A stretch of DNA of 64,000 nucleotides from Vitis vinifera (taxonomy: Eukaryota > Streptophyta > Magnoliopsida > Vitales > Vitaceae). Below the pieces are notes generated by a model. That model made no database searches. It was given only the letters and a program-made list of their open reading frames with translations, and had not been told where the DNA came from. The DNA lies in assembly GCF_030704535.1 (NCBI RefSeq), contig NC_081820.1, positions 20,959,001 through 21,023,000 of the forward strand, in the 5' to 3' direction. Numbering within the stretch: position 1 is the stretch's first letter; each line of letters starts with the position of its first letter. Below, one piece after another: positions 12,801 to 22,864 of the stretch. The position numbers were made by a program, and so were the translations under genes.

Positions 12801-13778
12801 TTAAACAGCTCTATAGATCAAAATCTCTACTTCTTAAGCAGCAGCAGATCAAAGGAGCCTCTTAGCATCAACGTGGCCATGTTCGAGCAGCCTCTGCTAA
12901 AACTGACTTTAGTCGATATCCTTGAAGCCACCAACAATTTCTGCAAGACAAACGTGATTGGAGATGGAGGCTTTGGAACTGTCTACAAAGCTGCTTTACC
13001 TAACGGAAAAATAGTTGCAGTCAAGAAGCTAAACCAAGCCAAGACACAGGGTCATCGAGAATTTCTGGCAGAAATGGAAACTCTAGGTAAGGTCAAGCAC
13101 AGAAACCTTGTACCCCTGCTGGGGTACTGCTCTTTTGGTGAGGAGAAGTTTCTAGTATACGAGTATATGGTAAATGGGAGCTTGGATCTATGGCTGAGGA
13201 ACCGCACTGGGGCTCTTGAAGCCTTGGACTGGACAAAACGCTTCAAAATTGCAATGGGGGCGGCTCGTGGGCTAGCATTTCTTCACCATGGCTTCATCCC
13301 CCACATCATTCACCGCGACATTAAAGCCAGCAACATCTTGCTGAACGAAGACTTTGAGGCGAAAGTTGCAGACTTTGGGCTGGCGAGGTTGATCAGTGCC
13401 TGTGAAACTCATGTGAGTACCGACATAGCTGGGACGTTCGGGTACATTCCACCAGAGTATGGCCTAAGCTGGAGGTCTACAACAAGGGGGGACGTCTACA
13501 GTTTTGGAGTGATTCTGCTGGAACTGGTTACTGGGAAGGAGCCAACAGGACCTGATTTCAAGGACTTTGAAGGAGGGAATCTAGTGGGGTGGGTGTTTGA
13601 GAAGATGAGGAAGGGTGAGGCTGCAGAAGTGCTGGATCCAACGGTTGTGAGGGCGGAATTGAAGCACATAATGCTTCAAATTCTGCAGATTGCTGCAATA
13701 TGCCTATCTGAAAATCCAGCTAAAAGGCCTACCATGCTTCATGTGTTGAAGTTTCTGAAAGGGATCAAAGATGAGTGA
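9873..13778 (+). CDS. EMS1: EMS1/MSP1-type LRR receptor kinase
   Basis: A single uninterrupted frame of 1301 codons. The family perceives the TPD1 peptide with SERK co-receptors and sets tapetal fate in anthers; EMS1 is also known as EXS. Visible parts in order: signal peptide (about 1-26, hydrophobic, ending at ANAIA-like), paired-cysteine LRR cap with RCQWEGVLC (about 60-70), a long run of roughly thirty 24-residue LRRs to about residue 890, a second cysteine pair, one membrane helix (about 935-957), then a complete kinase domain. The kinase has GDGGFG in the glycine loop (from about 1030), VAVKK with Lys1051, HRD at 1147-1149 and DFG at 1167-1169, so it looks catalytically competent. The juxtamembrane EQPLLKLTLVDILEATNNF and the YCSFGEEKFLVYEYMVNGSL segments are characteristic of EMS1 rather than of GSO1 or BRI1. 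Three ATG codons are adjacent at the start (9873, 9876, 9879). The single-exon structure and length fit the rice MSP1/EMS1 group. Confidence 0.93.
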   Translation: MMMAFKLVCFHLFVFQLLFCVSNAIADQNGEDPEAKLLISFKNALQNPQMLSSWNSTVSRCQWEGVLCQNGRVTSLVLPTQSLEGALSPSLFSLSSLIVLDLSGNLFSGHLSPDIAGLRRLKHLLLGDNELSGEIPRQLGELTQLVTLKLGPNSFIGKIPPELGDLTWLRSLDLSGNSLTGDLPTQIGNLTHLRLLDVGNNLLSGPLSPTLFTNLQSLISLDVSNNSFSGNIPPEIGNLKSLTDLYIGINHFSGQLPPEIGNLSSLQNFFSPSCSIRGPLPEQISELKSLNKLDLSYNPLKCSIPKSIGKLQNLTILNFVYAELNGSIPAELGKCRNLKTLMLSFNSISGSLPEELSELPMLSFSAEKNQLSGPLPSWLGKWNGIDSLLLSSNRFSGRIPPEIGNCSMLNHVSLSNNLLSGSIPKELCNAESLMEIDLDSNFLSGGIDDTFLKCKNLTQLVLVNNQIVGSIPEYLSELPLMVLDLDSNNFTGSIPVSLWNLVSLMEFSAANNLLEGSLPPEIGNAVALERLVLSNNRLKGTIPREIGNLTSLSVLNLNLNLLEGIIPMELGDCISLTTLDLGNNLLNGSIPDRIADLAQLQCLVLSHNDLSGSIPSKPSSYFRQVNIPDSSFVQHHGVYDLSYNRLSGSIPEELGSCVVVVDLLLSNNFLSGEIPISLSRLTNLTTLDLSGNLLTGSIPLKLGYSLKLQGLYLGNNQLTGTIPESLGRLSSLVKLNLTGNQLSGSIPFSFGNLTGLTHFDLSSNELDGELPSALSSMVNLVGLYVQQNRLSGQVSKLFMNSIAWRIETLNLSWNFFNGGLPRSLGNLSYLTNLDLHHNMFTGEIPTELGDLMQLEYFDVSGNRLCGQIPEKICSLVNLLYLNLAENRLEGSIPRSGVCQNLSKDSLAGNKDLCGRNLGLECQFKTFGRKSSLVNTWVLAGIVVGCTLITLTIAFGLRKWVIRNSRQSDTEEIEESKLNSSIDQNLYFLSSSRSKEPLSINVAMFEQPLLKLTLVDILEATNNFCKTNVIGDGGFGTVYKAALPNGKIVAVKKLNQAKTQGHREFLAEMETLGKVKHRNLVPLLGYCSFGEEKFLVYEYMVNGSLDLWLRNRTGALEALDWTKRFKIAMGAARGLAFLHHGFIPHIIHRDIKASNILLNEDFEAKVADFGLARLISACETHVSTDIAGTFGYIPPEYGLSWRSTTRGDVYSFGVILLELVTGKEPTGPDFKDFEGGNLVGWVFEKMRKGEAAEVLDPTVVRAELKHIMLQILQIAAICLSENPAKRPTMLHVLKFLKGIKDE

Positions 13779-14560
13779 ATGTACAGTTAAGTGTTTTGTC
13801 TTTTTTTGTGCTTGTATGAAAAGATGGTGTGCTAATAACACTGTAAAGTAGCTAAGAAATTTGAATTTGGTAAACAGCTAGTGCAGTTTCATTCTCTGAT
13901 CTTCCTAGTTCTTGCTGATTTACTTGGATTTGTTTTTTAGCCTTGTGGCAGTCATGGGCTGCCCTTTGAGATTGCCATGCAAGGCATGGGCTGGTGATGT
14001 ATTCTATATGTTGTTGATGGGTATTGGGGCTTGTTTGTTTGAAGGTATTTTCTGAAATTTGTTTTTAGAAATTGTTTTAAGGTAGTTGTATTTAAGAAAA
14101 AAAAACTTGTTTTGATTAATAAATTTTAGTTTTTTTTAAAAAATAATTTTTATTTTGATTTTGTAAAGAAATTATAAATTCAATTTATATGAATATCAAT
14201 TAAATTCAATTCAAGTCTTACTAGAATAAAAATAAAAATAAAAATAAATTTGTAGTTGTAAATGAATTTAAAATAAATATTTTCAATAAAATATGAATAC
14301 TAATATTATAATAAAATTATAAATTGTATTGTTTATGGTGGATATTATAAAATATGGATATTAAGGCATAATTGATTTTTTTAAATATTTTAACAAGGAA
14401 CTATTACAATAGGTTTATTAGAGGGAAAATGTTCAGCTACATAAGCTATACCCATAGAACTCTATGTCTGGAATTTTATATCTTTGGATGAGGGTATAAA
14501 TAAAAGTAAGGTATAATAATGCAAACAAACTATATTAGAATAGAAATAAATGAGACATTG
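13779..14560. other. 3' flank of the EMS1-like gene, AT-rich
   Basis: The first 250 bases probably hold the 3' untranslated region. Beyond about 14030 the sequence becomes AT-rich and contains MITE-like wording (GGGGCTTGTTTGTTTGAAGG at 14026), but I cannot define a second terminus. Confidence 0.45.
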
Positions 14561-15004
14561 AGGCTTTGTTTGCTAACTGTTTTTTAAAACAGTTTTAAAA
14601 AATAGTTTTAAGAATAGTTTTTGAAAACTGTTTTTTGATGTTTTATAAAACAAAAGTTTGTTTGGGAAACTAAAATATTTTTAACATGTTTTTAATATTT
14701 TTATAAATAATTTTTATGTTCATAATTTTATTTTTAATTATTATATATATTTATATAATTATTTTTTAAAAATAACTCTTAAAAAATAAGTAAAAATAAT
14801 TGAAAATAACTAAAAAAATATTAAATATAAATACTCTGTTTTTTATTTTCAAAAAACAAAAAAAAATCATGAACAGAAAATAAAAATAAAATTGATAATA
14901 AAAAAATAAAATATTGAAAACAGTTTTTGATAGTTAAATTTGTTTTTTAATTTTAAATTTTAAAAAATAAAAAAAAATATTTTTGAGAACAGTTGAAAGG
15001 GGCT
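14561..15004. mobile_element. MITE-like element with degenerate terminal repeats
   Basis: The left end AGGCTTTGTTTGCTAACTG and the right end, read inversely as AGCCCCTTTCAACTG, form imperfect terminal inverted repeats around AT-rich noncoding DNA of about 440 bp. The body carries repeated AACAGTTTT-type words, as in the Harbinger-like MITE at 29819. No clear target duplication is seen. Confidence 0.5.
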
Positions 15005-15967
15005 GAAATAGTGGTGCATTTTAGATGTAGTACCAAAAAGGTACCAGCCACCGGGTCCAAAGAGGTGCCAGTGGATGCCTCAGCCAAAGAAAAAACATGT
15101 TCCAAGGAGATTAGGTATTTTTCTTTGTCATAAAATCAATGAAAATTTATTTGATAGTGACCATTGTTTCTTGTTTCTTTAATTTTCAACATTCAATTGT
15201 TAAAGCCAACCGTAATAAACAAGAATTCAGAGAGTCAAGCATTCGTTTCTTTGGAGTAGATAGAAAATTCTACAAGCCCTAGTTGAGAATTCTCCATGGT
15301 TAGTAGCTAATAATATCTCACCTAAAATGTAGTTGGCATTCAAATCTTTTTTGACCAATGTTTTGGACTAGAAATAGTTTCTAAGTGTACTCTCCTTATC
15401 ACTCTTAATAGTTATTTCTTGCAATAATGCATTATTTGTTTTTTTTTTTTTGTTAAATTTTTATTACAAATAATTTGTTTCGAGGTTCCAACTATTTTAT
15501 TTATTTTTAATTTATTACTTATTTTTTTAAAATAAAAAATAAAAATATTTAATTTTTTTAATGCTTAAAGTAACTTGGTTGGATTTTTTTACTTTTTAAA
15601 CTACTTAATACTTTAACATTATTAAAATTTATTTAATTTTAAGTTTTATTTAAAATTAAAAAGAAAAAAAAAAACATTACCAAAAACTAAGAACAATTTT
15701 AGAGCATCCACTCAATCTCACATCAAACTATGAATTTAAGTCATGAATATGTAACATGAGTTGTAGATCATTGAGTTAAGTTATGAAGAAATCCAATCTA
15801 AAACCAATAAGAACAAAATATGAGACAATAAGATGATATCATTTGAATAGAAATGAAAATAGAATCAAAATAATAAAGAGTTACCGAATGTTATACTAAA
15901 AATAGGAAACATGAAAATAAACAGATTGAGGCGGATATTATAAAGGCTTGAACAGATGTGAGGATAC
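15005..15967. other. AT-rich intergenic DNA
   Basis: No coding pattern. Long T and A runs dominate (15430-15690). A short balanced segment at 15000-15120 shows no family resemblance. Confidence 0.5.
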
Positions 15968-17415
15968 TTGACGGATTTTTGATAAGAGTACGACAATTTA
16001 AAAAAATAATTCCTAAACTACCGTTGTAGAAAAAATAATTCAAAATCACTGTGGAAAAATTAATTCTAAATCTATTGTAATTTTTATCAAGTAAGAGAGA
16101 TAACGTTATTACCTTTTAAAATCGTTTCTTTGAAAAATGATTTATATAATAATTGATTACAACAAATTTGTAAATAATAATTTAGTAAATCAATAACAAA
16201 TTTGTTTTTTATAAACACATTTTTCACATAAAATTGATAATAATTTTTTTTAATTGCAAAGCAAAAGAAACAAAAAATATTAGATAAATATTATTTATCT
16301 TATAAAAAATCAATAGCAAAGTAAAGAAAAAAATTGAAGATTAAGAAGAAAATATTTTTTAAATCAATATCTAAATATTAAACATATGTAGACCCCCTTT
16401 AGTGGTGAGGACCCGGGGGGGTTTGTTTTTGTTGAATTTTCATTATCTTGTTGGAGGGGTAGGGGACCCCCAGCTGAGTTTGGATGTCGTCTGCATGAGA
16501 CGTGCAGATGGAGAGGGGCAGAGACGCCAGCCGTGCTAGTGGTCAGAGATGCCAGCCTTGCTAGTGGTCAGAGAAGCCAAGCTGCTGACTGGTGAACAGG
16601 AATTGGAGGGTTGGCTTGCTGAAGAAGACACCAATAGGGGGGATTTCTGGGAGAGAGAGACGGCCCAGAGCATCCAGCTGAGGAAGATAGCTTCACGGTT
16701 TCAGCAGTTTCGTTGACATTGGAGGTGGATTTAAGGCGTTTGAAGCCGAACAAGGCTTTACGGGAGAAAGGTATTCTCGGGTATGAACACTCAGTATTTT
16801 TTTTCATTTTTTTCTTACTTTTTACTTTGTCTGCTTCAGGCTCATATCCGTTGCTTAAATGTGGGTATAATTGGCCATATGTTCATTGCTATTATCTCTT
16901 TAGATTGTTGTGCTCTGCCTAGATGAAACATGTTGCTCTTTCTGTAGTTTTTGTATAAATGCGGTTTGGCTTCATCTTAGCTGCCTGTGATATGCCCAGA
17001 TTAATGTTTTTGTTCTTGTGCCCATCTAAGTTCCTTATTTACCCATAAGCTCATTGATGTCAACGCGGGATGAGACCTATTTTTGTGATTCTTGGGTTTG
17101 TGTGATGCCCTGTTTTTGGGATGTTCTATTGTTGTGGTTTCTTTGTCCCGGGCCCTCATTCAAATCTAGAGACCATATGGAAAGAAACCCAGGTCCGGTT
17201 ATGAACTCCCGCATGAATATATGCCCTGAAGCTGAAGCGTGTTGTCAGAGAACAAAGTTCTTCTTCTCTTGATTTGATACCTTTAGTTGGGAAGCCATGG
17301 ATGCATATGGCAGAAAAACCCAATGAGGAAATCGTGTTCAGTCTGGATTAAAAAGATATAAAATATAAAAAAAATGAATGAAGAGGAGAGATGCAAGCAA
17401 AGAAAACACGACATT

Positions 17416-17640
17416 TTTTTTTGTGGTTGGAGAATGAGGATGGCATTAATTCAGGTTTTGCTTATGGATCCAACTATTTTGTTATTTGATGGACTCACCG
17501 ATCATCTTGATTTAGAAGCTAGTGACTGGTTGGAGGAGGCATTGATGAACCCGGACTGTATCTTAGTTGTGGTTTCCCACTCCCTGGATTTTCCGAATGG
17601 TGTTGGAGGTCCAGACGTGATCATATCCATTTTCTTGAAC
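17416..17640 (+). pseudogene. ABCF (GCN20/ABCF1-like) ATPase fragment, inactivated
   Basis: In one frame the DNA encodes [13 protein letters not shown], then [23 protein letters not shown] and [15 protein letters not shown]. This matches the second half of a plant ABCF nucleotide-binding domain: signature region (normally FSGGWRMR), Walker B and D-loop (normally LLLDEPTNHLDLEA), and H-loop (VVVSHS.DFLN). ABCF proteins are soluble translation-associated ATPases. Here the signature lost its first Gly-Gly context, the Walker B catalytic glutamate reads Gly, and the Asn of TNHLD reads Asp. No Walker A or second domain is present. It is a dead partial copy lying inside the LTR-like element, either transduced or a processed pseudogene. 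Confidence 0.8.
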
Positions 17641-17689
17641 TCTCGGAAATGCAGGGTTTGGGGATGAGAAGTCATGCAAATAGGACACC

Positions 17690-19900
17690 TTGCTGCCTAG
17701 CACCACAAGAACCTCATCTCTGGTCTTCTGCCACTTCGCAAGCCATGAACCCCATGTACATGCGGTCACCATATATCAATACATGGCCAATCCCTTTTCT
17801 CATTCTCCAACTTCCCGTCAAGCTCTCCACACTTCAGTCACTGTTCACTCTTTGTTTGCTTACCACCTTTCAATTATTCCTCTCCATTAACCATTATACC
17901 CATTTATCTCTCTAACCATGCACCCTCCATGCATAGTCACTCCTCCATCCCTTCAACCTCTCTTTCATGCACAAGGTCATCATCCTACTACCCATTCCAT
18001 TTATCTCATCCCATGTCTTCCATATCCATTCATTAACGTCCATATACCCATCACCACACACTCTCTCTCTCTCTACACCACGGGCCTCCCAAGCCCATCA
18101 TCCATACTTCATTTTTCATCCCATACATATCCTCATTTAACTACACCCCCCTTAAACCCATTCCTCTCTCTAAGCCTTCATTTTTTTTCTCACCACCTTT
18201 TCTCTCTCATCACCACACCATGCACCCTTCATGACATTTCCCAAATACCAGCCAAACCCATTTCTCCCCACTCTTGCATGGCCATGCCATGCCCATTTCT
18301 CCCTTATATCCATACCACCAATCTCGTGCATACATCTTCCTATCACCTTCATACTCATATCTCATCACCCATGCCACCCATGTACAAGAATATAAACCCG
18401 TTTCCCGTTTCTCTCGCTACCCGCTTTCATTCTTCTCATTTCTCCATACCACCAACCCTCATGCATGCATAATCACACTCACCCCCCATACCCATCTTCC
18501 CTACAACTCATACCCATCCATCATGCCAACCATCTCTATACCCATCTTTTTTTTTACTCACCACCATTCTCATCCCCCCCATACCCATCTTCATACCCGT
18601 TTCTCTCTCTAAGTCATCTCCATGCATACCTATTAAACCCGTCTTCCATCCTCCCATCTTCACACCCACTACCACCGAGCCTTCATTTTCTCACTAACTC
18701 ATTCATTTTATACTCCCTACCCGGTTATCTCTCTACACCACATACCCATTTTCCAAATACCCATCAACCCACCTTTGCATGGCCACCTTTCTTGGCCCAC
18801 TTCCAAAGCCCACCACATACCCATTTTCCAAATACCCATCAACCCTATTTCCTCCACCTTTGCATGGCCACCTTGCTTGGCCCACTTCCAAAGCCCACCA
18901 ATTTTAAAAATTGTTTTTTTTGAAAATCTAGTTTTTAAGTAATTCAACTCTCTAATATTTCATCTTTAGTTTCTTTTTAGGTCTTCCCGTATTTACATAT
19001 TTAATAATTATTATTTTTGCGATTATTCTTATTCTATTTATTCATTCATTTATTTTAAAATTCCACCGTCAAACAATTCCAACTTTCCAACTTTCAAATT
19101 TAATCTCCAATTTAAAAAAATTCCACTATTCACGTTCATTTATTTAATTATTATTTTCGTCATTATTATTATTATCCCATTTATTTATTTATTTTAAAAA
19201 ATTCTATCTTTAAACAAATTTTTTTCAAACTTCTGATTTCCGCATTAAATTCCTAATCCCAAAATTTCCTATATTCACATTAATTTATTTAATCACTAAT
19301 ATTTCATTCATTTATTTCAAAATTCCATTTTAAATCAATTCTTTAAAACTTTTGATTTTCGAATTAAATTCCTAATCCCGAAAAATTCTCACATTCACAT
19401 TAATTTATCACTAATAGTTTATTTATTCATTCTAAAATTCTATTTTAAACATTTCTTTAAAATTTCCGACTTCCGAATCTAATTTCCAATACGAAGAAAT
19501 TCCAAAAATTCCGTTCATTCGTTTAATCATCACTTTCGTCATTATTATTATTCTATTTATTTTATTTCAAAAATTCATTCTTTAAACAATTCCAATTTTT
19601 CGACCTTCAAATCTAATTTCCAATCTCAAAAATTCCAGCATTCCCATTCATTTATTTAATCATTATTTTCGTCCTTATTATTATTATTCCATTTATTTAT
19701 TTCAAAATTCCATTTTTAAACATTTTTTTGAATCCCAATTTCCGAACTTAATTTTCGATTTCTAATTTCTTTCAAGTTTGACATCCTAAAATTCCAACTC
19801 TTAAATTTAATTCCCAATACTCCAATTTTCAAATAAATTTCAAAAATCCAATTTTCTCTCTAACAGTTTTAATTCTCTTCGGGTTTCAAATAATCTTTGG
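17690..19900. repeat. Long pyrimidine-rich, G-poor tract
   Basis: The + strand is dominated by C and T with very little G. First come CCCAT-type words (17,700-18,900), including two near-identical segments with ACCCATTTTCCAAATACCCA at about 18741 and 18815. Then come TTTATTTATT and AATTCCA-type words (18,960-19,900) repeated with 100-180 bp spacing. Open frames of up to 184 codons on the + strand (17918-18472) follow from low stop frequency in this composition and do not look like real proteins. Confidence 0.8.
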
Positions 19901-21105
19901 TTTCTCTTGATTTTATATAAGCACGAATGCTATTTTCATAATTCCAGAATAATGGAATTTGTGGGACTAATTCGTGCAAAATAGAATGGGCTTTGGTGGG
20001 GGCCCCACATATGAGATTTCATGATTGATTGACTGATTGATCGATTCATTTGCCATGTGTGATCGATTTACTATGTTCCTTGATATACATATAGTCATTT
20101 TGCGTTTATTCACTAACCTCATTCCATGATAGCGCATTGTTGTTTGCTGCCCAGGTACGCATTCACTCATTCTGATCATTCACTATACATATTCTGATTC
20201 TCATATATGCATGATTGATGTGAGTATCCATTGACTTTCTTATTCGATTGTCATGTCAGTTTCACTTTATTAGTAGAGACCCGAATTTAGGGACTTAAAG
20301 GGGTGCTACGGTCCGTACCGTACCTTCCCGATAAGTAACCTGACCCCCGAACCCGATCCGGTTTTTCGCAGACCGCCTTTTCTAAAATAAGGAGTCACAC
20401 TTAGGGTTTTTCTTTCTTATTTTGTTTACCCTTTTAAAAAATAAAACAAAAATAAGTGGCGACTCCAAGTCATTTTTCTTAATCAAATAAAAATCAAATT
20501 TTCAAATAAAAATCGAGCTCACCATCGAGTGGGAAACGCATGAGCCAAAATGCGGGGTCCACACATAATTTATATTTTTATATACATTATTTTTGATAAA
20601 TATTTCAATAATCATAATTTTTTAATATATTAAATTTAGTAAATAAAATTAATTAATTTTATAATATATATTCATAATAATTATATTATTAAAAAATATA
20701 TCATTAATTACAAAACTTATAAGGAATAAAAAATGAACTTTTTTTAGGAGGAAATAGTCTTCTGAAGAGACAATTTGGCTCAATTTTTTTTTTCTTTTTT
20801 AGAAAATCGTTTCTTCTCGAGATACAATTTCTCCCAAATTATTATTTTTAAAATTTTTTTAAAGAAAATTATATGTCCAAGAGATGATATCTCTTTTTTC
20901 TCTTTTTTATATATATATATATTAAAGAAATCGTCCCTTTCGAGGACTTTAGTATGTAAATTTAAAAAAAAAAAAATTTTAGAAATCATATATTCAAAAG
21001 ACCATTGGTTTAAAAGAAAATAATATTCTTTTTTTCATCTGATAAAAATTATAATAGATTTGAAATTGTTATTTTTTATCACTAAACTACTATAGTTTAG
21101 GACTA

Positions 21106-21990
21106 TTGAGAATGAAGTCAATATAGGCTGCCCTCTCTGACTAAGACAAAAAACAGAGCTCCTACAGATTAAAAACCCAAGGACAAAAGGCAATGAAATA
21201 TCATAGAGACAAGTCAAAAGACGAGGCAGTAACCTAGAAAACAGACAATGACTAGCTTATCATAAAGAAATTAGCCACCTACCATGTGTTCCAAGTGGAA
21301 CCCATGGCCTCGCTCCTTGCATGTGGGCTCTCAGTAAAATTTCAGGATCCACGCCTGCACCAGATATCCGTAGGGATTCCTTCTCCATAAATTATTTTCT
21401 ACTTTCCATCCTCATGCAATCATGCTCTTATGCCTGCCCACCTGCCTCCCCCCCCTCCCTTCTTATTTCTATGGATTTAACAATTTTGAGAAACAAATCC
21501 CCATATTCCATAAAAAGAGCAAAAAGAAAGACTTTAATATTAATAAAGTGCGTTTCAAAGTAGGTAATCTATACTTGCACGTCTAAGACCCTCTATAATA
21601 ACTTATATTTTCTCAACAAACCATCTCCCAACCATTATATTTATTCGCTTTTAATGCTCTACCTCGTAGTGTAAATAGAAAGTATTGTGTTTTGTCTGGT
21701 TTTAACTTGTAACTGGGAAAGGGTTTGTGAGTTGTAAATATGAAAATCCAAAGACAATTCTAGAATCTAAACAGAGGTTTCAGGTTATGAAGTTAAAAAA
21801 AAAAAAAAAAAAACCAAAAATCCTAATTTCCATTTTTTTTCCCTAACGGAATATGCCCTAAAAGGTTTCGCGAACCACGTGATTCATTTCGCACGTGCCT
21901 CTCCTTGTACGGGCACTAAAAACAGCTGGCTGATCATCTACATCACGCGTCTCTACAACTACCGGATTGTGCAGACAATAATCTGCCGGC
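21106..21990. other. Downstream flank of the HSFB2 gene
   Basis: No gene is seen. The part next to 21990 is the probable 3' untranslated region of the minus-strand heat shock factor. An A-run lies at 21796-21813. An 80-codon frame at 21321-21563 has no recognisable features. Confidence 0.5.
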
Positions 21991-22864
21991 TCAGATTTCA
22001 CCTCCGACCAAGGCCGTTGGAGTTCCTGTACCGGATCCGGGTCTGCCACCAAACCCACCCTCTCCTTCCCTCGCACGCTTCGCCCCAATGGCAACACCGA
22101 ACAATCGAGGAGTCATTTCTTCCTCTATCATCATCTCGCTGGAGAACTGCTTCTCCGGGAACCGATTCAGAGGTTTGTCCGTTTGCGAAACATTTCCGAA
22201 AATATTGTTAGTATAGTTTGACGATATCAGAGCGAAGATGTTGTTGCAAAGAGTCTTCATCCGGTTAAGTTCTCGATTAAGCTCCACGTTCTCTTTCCTT
22301 AATCTTTCATTTTCATCTATCAGTCCGGCAGTATTACTGGTGGCATGTGGTGTGGTCGTGGTCGCCGGGGGCGAGTTCGACGAGATCAATCGTTCGTCAG
22401 CACAATTTGACGACGATACCGGCGAGATCGGGGCCGTCGAAGAGATTCTCCGCCGTTGTATGTCGCATAAAAGGCGTTTTTCGCCTCGGCGAAAGCAGTC
22501 GTTGGAGAATTCCCATCGATCAGGTACGACCTTTCGAAATCCCTAGAGATTCGAAACAAACAATTGAAAAACGCGGAATCCACAGCGAATGGAAACCGTG
22601 GAAATAGGTTAGGAGAAATGGACTCACGTAGGTGTTAAGTTGTCGAACGAAGCTGGAGAAATTGTTGTGCTTGAAGTACTTAGGAAGCAAATCTCTGGCC
22701 AACACGGCAGTGTTCCACACGACGAAAGCAGATCCGTCTTCATTCCACGAAATCACATCGTCCACTGTCCGATCCTCAACCAGCTGATAGGTTTTCGTCA
22801 GAAACGGCGTCGGAAGAGATTTCTGTGACTCGCCGCCGCTCTGCTCCACCGGTGGCCTAGACAT
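21991..22864 (-). CDS. HSFB2: Class B2 heat shock transcription factor
   Basis: Two exons: 22864-22628 and 22542-21991, with an 85-bp GT-AG intron (phase 0) exactly at the conserved HSF position after LNTY. The product is 262 aa. The DNA-binding domain covers about 18-113 ([57 protein letters not shown]). A heptad oligomerisation region follows (about 154-188, [19 protein letters not shown]). The [14 protein letters not shown] block (225-238) contains the LFGV repressor motif and a basic stretch, both class B hallmarks. [12 protein letters not shown] assigns it to B2 rather than B1 or B3. It lacks the class A activation motif, so it should act in the nucleus as a repressor or co-regulator of heat-responsive genes. 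The ATG at 22864 is preferred, since the upstream in-frame codon is TTG. Whether it is B2a or B2b I cannot decide. Confidence 0.93.

Larger units (their letters stand above)
16387..20563. mobile_element. LTR-like TG...CA element (solo LTR or non-autonomous), inserted in foldback copy A
   Basis: It starts TGTAGACCCC (16387) and ends GGGGTCCACA (20563), a near-perfect terminal inverted repeat with the TG...CA ends of plant LTRs. CATA precedes it (16383-16386) and follows it (20564-20567), consistent with a 4-5 bp target duplication. The last 270 bases hold a compact balanced-composition segment (20300-20400) and GGCGACTCCAAGTC (about 20459), which resemble the 3' part of long Ty3/Gypsy LTRs in dicots. 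That family assignment is from memory. No gag or pol is recognisable and no second LTR is found, so a solo LTR of unusual length or a large non-autonomous derivative is the best reading. It also contains an ABCF fragment. Confidence 0.6.
15968..21105. mobile_element. Foldback element copy A, split by an inserted LTR-like element
   Basis: The left arm (about 15975-16130) contains GATAAGAGTACGACAATTT, TAAACTACCGTTGTAG and AAATCTATTGTAATTTTTAT. The same words appear inverted at 21040-21105 (for example ATAAAAATTATAATAGATTT). Between the arms lie degraded forms of the GAAATCGTCTCTT palindromes seen in the second copy at 59584-61026. The left arm aligns well with the left arm of that second copy. 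The element is interrupted at 16387-20563 by a TG...CA unit, leaving about 0.4 kb on the left and 0.5 kb on the right. The outermost right end seems lost. No protein is encoded. Confidence 0.7.

Noticed and set aside
16568..16922. Frames at the start of the LTR-like element
   Set aside because: Composition is coding-like and splice-like sites occur, but no family resemblance was found. I could not support a gene.
17918..18472. 184-codon open frame and its neighbours on both strands
   Set aside because: The pyrimidine-rich composition removes stop codons by itself. The translation is His/Pro/Ser-rich low-complexity sequence without start context or domain.
22238..22607. Plus-strand frames of 86-102 codons
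   Set aside because: They lie antisense to exon 2 of the heat shock factor, whose reading is supported by domain order and splice sites.
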